Under the pieces are notes generated by a model. It made no database searches. It saw only the letters and a program-made list of their open reading frames with translations, and was not told where the DNA came from. Source: a virus. From it: a DNA stretch of 21,639 nucleotides. Made by a program: the position numbers and the translations under genes. This document shows positions 20,642 through 21,639 of the stretch, one piece after another. Numbering within the stretch: the stretch's first letter is position 1; each line of letters starts with the position of its first letter. The stretch covers positions 1 through 21,639 of the IMG/VR virus record IMGVR_UViG_3300048764_000086; one strand, written 5' to 3'.

Positions 20642-20977
20642 CGACGGCGAACTAGGCCTATCGAAGTCTACATGCTGCGACGGAGCGTTGTCAAGGCAAG
20701 CATTTCTTCCCCGGAAGTCGGGCCGCGAGTCGCTGCCCGTGACAGCACTTACGCCGTAGCCAACCGGCATAAGTACAAACGTTGGTCCCTCTGCCAACGA
20801 ACTGCAACGGCCTACCGAGGAAAGCCACAGACTTCTTCTTTGATGCCGTTGTTCGTTTCGTCCCTACGCTAACGCTTGTAGTAATCCGGGGTTCGCTTGC
20901 TTTCCGCCGCCCGTTCTGCGAAGATATGTGCGCGGCCTTTGGGCTGTCCCGCAACCCACAAACAAAGGAACCAGACA
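20642..20977 (+). ncRNA. possible structured leader or small RNA, no gene
   Basis: Between 20581 and 20977 no convincing gene is seen; the frames present lack ribosome sites and sensible composition. After promoter P3 there are consecutive inverted repeats. CTTCC/GGAAG lies at 20706-20717. A 21-bp dyad with one mismatched pair is at 20719-20739. ACTTACGCC/GGCATAAGT (one mismatch) is at 20747-20775. CGTTGG/CCAACG is at 20781-20800. CAACGGC pairs with GCCGTTG at 20806-20812 and 20845-20851. They could fold as a row of RNA hairpins in the leader of the gene at 20978, or be protein-binding sites or an origin. No known riboswitch is recognised. Confidence 0.4.
20665..20694 (-). promoter_or_regulatory. 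possible leftward promoter facing P3
   Basis: On the minus strand TTGACA (20694-20689), an 18-bp spacer and TAGACT (20670-20665) match a sigma70-type promoter. Its start near 20658 would run left, against P3 and antisense to the early genes. No minus-strand gene is convincing there, so it may make an antisense RNA or be chance. Confidence 0.35.
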
Positions 20978-21639
20978 GTGGTTGTTCTTGACGAAAGACT
21001 CGAAACACTCGCCACCCTGAAACTCGCAGCGGGCGGACACCACTCGTTCGAGGAAGGCGTGTGCGTGATGGAGGCCGTGGCGTGGATCGCCGGCGAACCG
21101 TTCAGCGACCATCCCAAGTGCGCGAGTCCGGTGATCGCCACGTTTATGCGCCAATGGAACGACGACCTCGACGACGACGGCAGGCAGATGTTGAAGCCGC
21201 TGATCCCAAAGCTTGTCGGCACCGCTGTCGCGGTGCAGTATGACGCTGCTGGCCGGAAGGTCGAGGATCGTCGTGGCTGGATGTGCGCCGACTGGCTTGT
21301 GCGTGTTCATACCCCGGCGTGGCTTGAGCTTGCCGGATGTGTTGAGGCCGCGACAGCGTTGCGGGCGCTCCCGGAGTTGCGGACTCTTTGGGCGTTGAAG
21401 AAAGCGCGGCCGGTCATCGAAGTAGGACGCGCAGCCGGGGCCGCAGCCTGGGACGCAGCCGGGGCCGCAGCCGGGGCCGCAGCCGGGGCCGCAACCTGGG
21501 CCGCAGCCGGGGCCGCAACCGGGGCCGCAGCCGGGGCCGCAGCCGGGGCCGCAACCATGGCCGCAGCCGGGGCCGCAGCCGGGGCCGCACCCGGGGCCGC
21601 AACCGGGGCCGCACCCGGGGCCGCACCCCAGGCCGCAAC
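20978..21639 (+). CDS. CVMEAVA-type phage protein with Ala-rich repeat tail, partial
   Basis: The start is GTG 20978, 7 nt after AAAGGAA; the frame is open to the window edge (220 codons). The N-terminal 150 residues belong to a family I recognise from actinophages, of unknown function: GGHHSFEEGVCVMEAVAWIA near 19-38, GEPFSDHPKCASPVIATFMR, LKPLIPKLVGTAVAV and WMCADWLVRVHTPAWLELA. From residue 152 (base 21431) the protein is a run of AAGA tetrapeptides, with Trp, Asp, Thr, Pro, Met and Gln at set places. Family members often carry such Ala-rich, Trp-containing repeats. It is the first gene after the structured leader. The function and the length of the repeat tail remain unknown. Confidence 0.75.
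   Translation, partial: MVVLDERLETLATLKLAAGGHHSFEEGVCVMEAVAWIAGEPFSDHPKCASPVIATFMRQWNDDLDDDGRQMLKPLIPKLVGTAVAVQYDAAGRKVEDRRGWMCADWLVRVHTPAWLELAGCVEAATALRALPELRTLWALKKARPVIEVGRAAGAAAWDAAGAAAGAAAGAATWAAAGAATGAAAGAAAGAATMAAAGAAAGAAPGAATGAAPGAAPQAA
21431..21639 (+). repeat. 12-bp tandem repeat, 17 units and continuing
   Basis: The unit is GCAGCCGGGGCC (Ala-Ala-Gly-Ala), in phase with the gene. Seventeen full units fit before the window ends. Only three positions vary: the second codon is GCC, ACC or CCC, the third is GGG, TGG, ATG or CAG, and the fourth is GAC once. GCA is constant in every unit. The repeat makes a Gly-x3-Gly ladder in the protein. Confidence 0.9.

Noticed and set aside
20691-21008. 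Minus-strand frame of 105 codons and plus-strand frames at 20672-20872 and 20782-20991 in the leader
   Set aside because: No ribosome sites, odd composition and overlap with inverted repeats. I treat the region as non-coding.
21414-21638. Minus-strand frame of Arg-Pro-Leu repeats
   Set aside because: It is simply the reverse reading of the 12-bp tandem repeat. The plus frame has a start, a ribosome site and a conserved N-domain.
21431-21639. CRISPR array
   Set aside because: The repeats are 12 bp without spacers and in frame with a gene.
1-21639. tRNA genes, integrase or attachment site
   Set aside because: No T-loop-like GGTTCGAATCC with matching arms was seen, no tyrosine or serine recombinase, and the 29-bp repeat is inside genes with no recombinase nearby, so it is not called an attachment site.

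Overview
The window is a stretch of a tailed-phage (or prophage) genome, most likely of an actinobacterial host. The DNA looks GC-rich, roughly 60% by eye and not computed. GTG and TTG starts are common, and neighbouring genes overlap by ATGA, GTGA, TGATG or 8-14 bp almost everywhere. Several proteins resemble actinophage families: a MuF-fused DUF935-type portal, a Mu I-like protease/scaffold, a Gp80-like tail-fibre protein, and a CVMEAVA-type early protein with an Ala-rich repeat tail. I see no integrase, tRNA, rRNA, CRISPR array or insertion sequence.

Layout. (1) 18164 to 8688, minus strand, is the packaging and head operon. In reading order it holds a sigma-like protein, a DUF3102-like protein, a one-helix protein, two consecutive zinc-knuckle proteins (the second a putative small terminase), the large terminase, three small genes, the portal-MuF fusion, a 23-residue membrane peptide, the protease/scaffold, a decoration protein and the major capsid protein. 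It ends at a strong hairpin terminator (8631-8661). (2) 8646 to 8039 is a small insert: an XRE-type regulator on the minus strand, divergent from two tiny plus-strand genes, with paired TTTTCAAA elements between them. (3) 8046 to 1693, minus strand, is a sugar-modification cluster: a GT2-TPR glycosyltransferase, a GT4-type glycosyltransferase, a second GT2, a sugar C-methyltransferase, a small SAM methyltransferase and a fourth GT-A-like protein, plus two small unknowns. (4) 1696 to 1, minus strand, holds four Ser/Thr/Gly/Ala-rich beta-type virion proteins, the last running off the window. (5) 18200 to 21639, plus strand, is the early side: small genes in tight overlapping operons behind three sigma70-like promoters (TTGACA/TTGACG with TACACT/TATCCT/TAAGAT). 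It includes zinc-ribbon proteins, single-pass membrane peptides and a coiled-coil protein with a replication-initiator-like C-terminal domain. After a roughly 330-nt hairpin-rich leader comes a protein ending in a 12-bp tandem repeat (AAGA tetrapeptides).

How it fits together. Early genes run right and late genes run left from a divergent region at 18165-18256. The sigma-like gene opens the late operon and may help switch it on. The head genes make the capsid. The glycosyltransferase and methyltransferase block probably decorates a virion component, and the Ser/Thr-rich proteins encoded just after it are plausible acceptors.

Most unusual signals. (a) A GATAGTC element lies 6-7 nt before four late start codons and covers the three non-overlapping junctions at 1291, 11644 and 14025. 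(b) A 29-bp exact repeat makes the start of the first early transcript perfectly antisense to the protease mRNA near its start codon. (c) Four or five consecutive hairpins occur in the early leader at 20706-20852.
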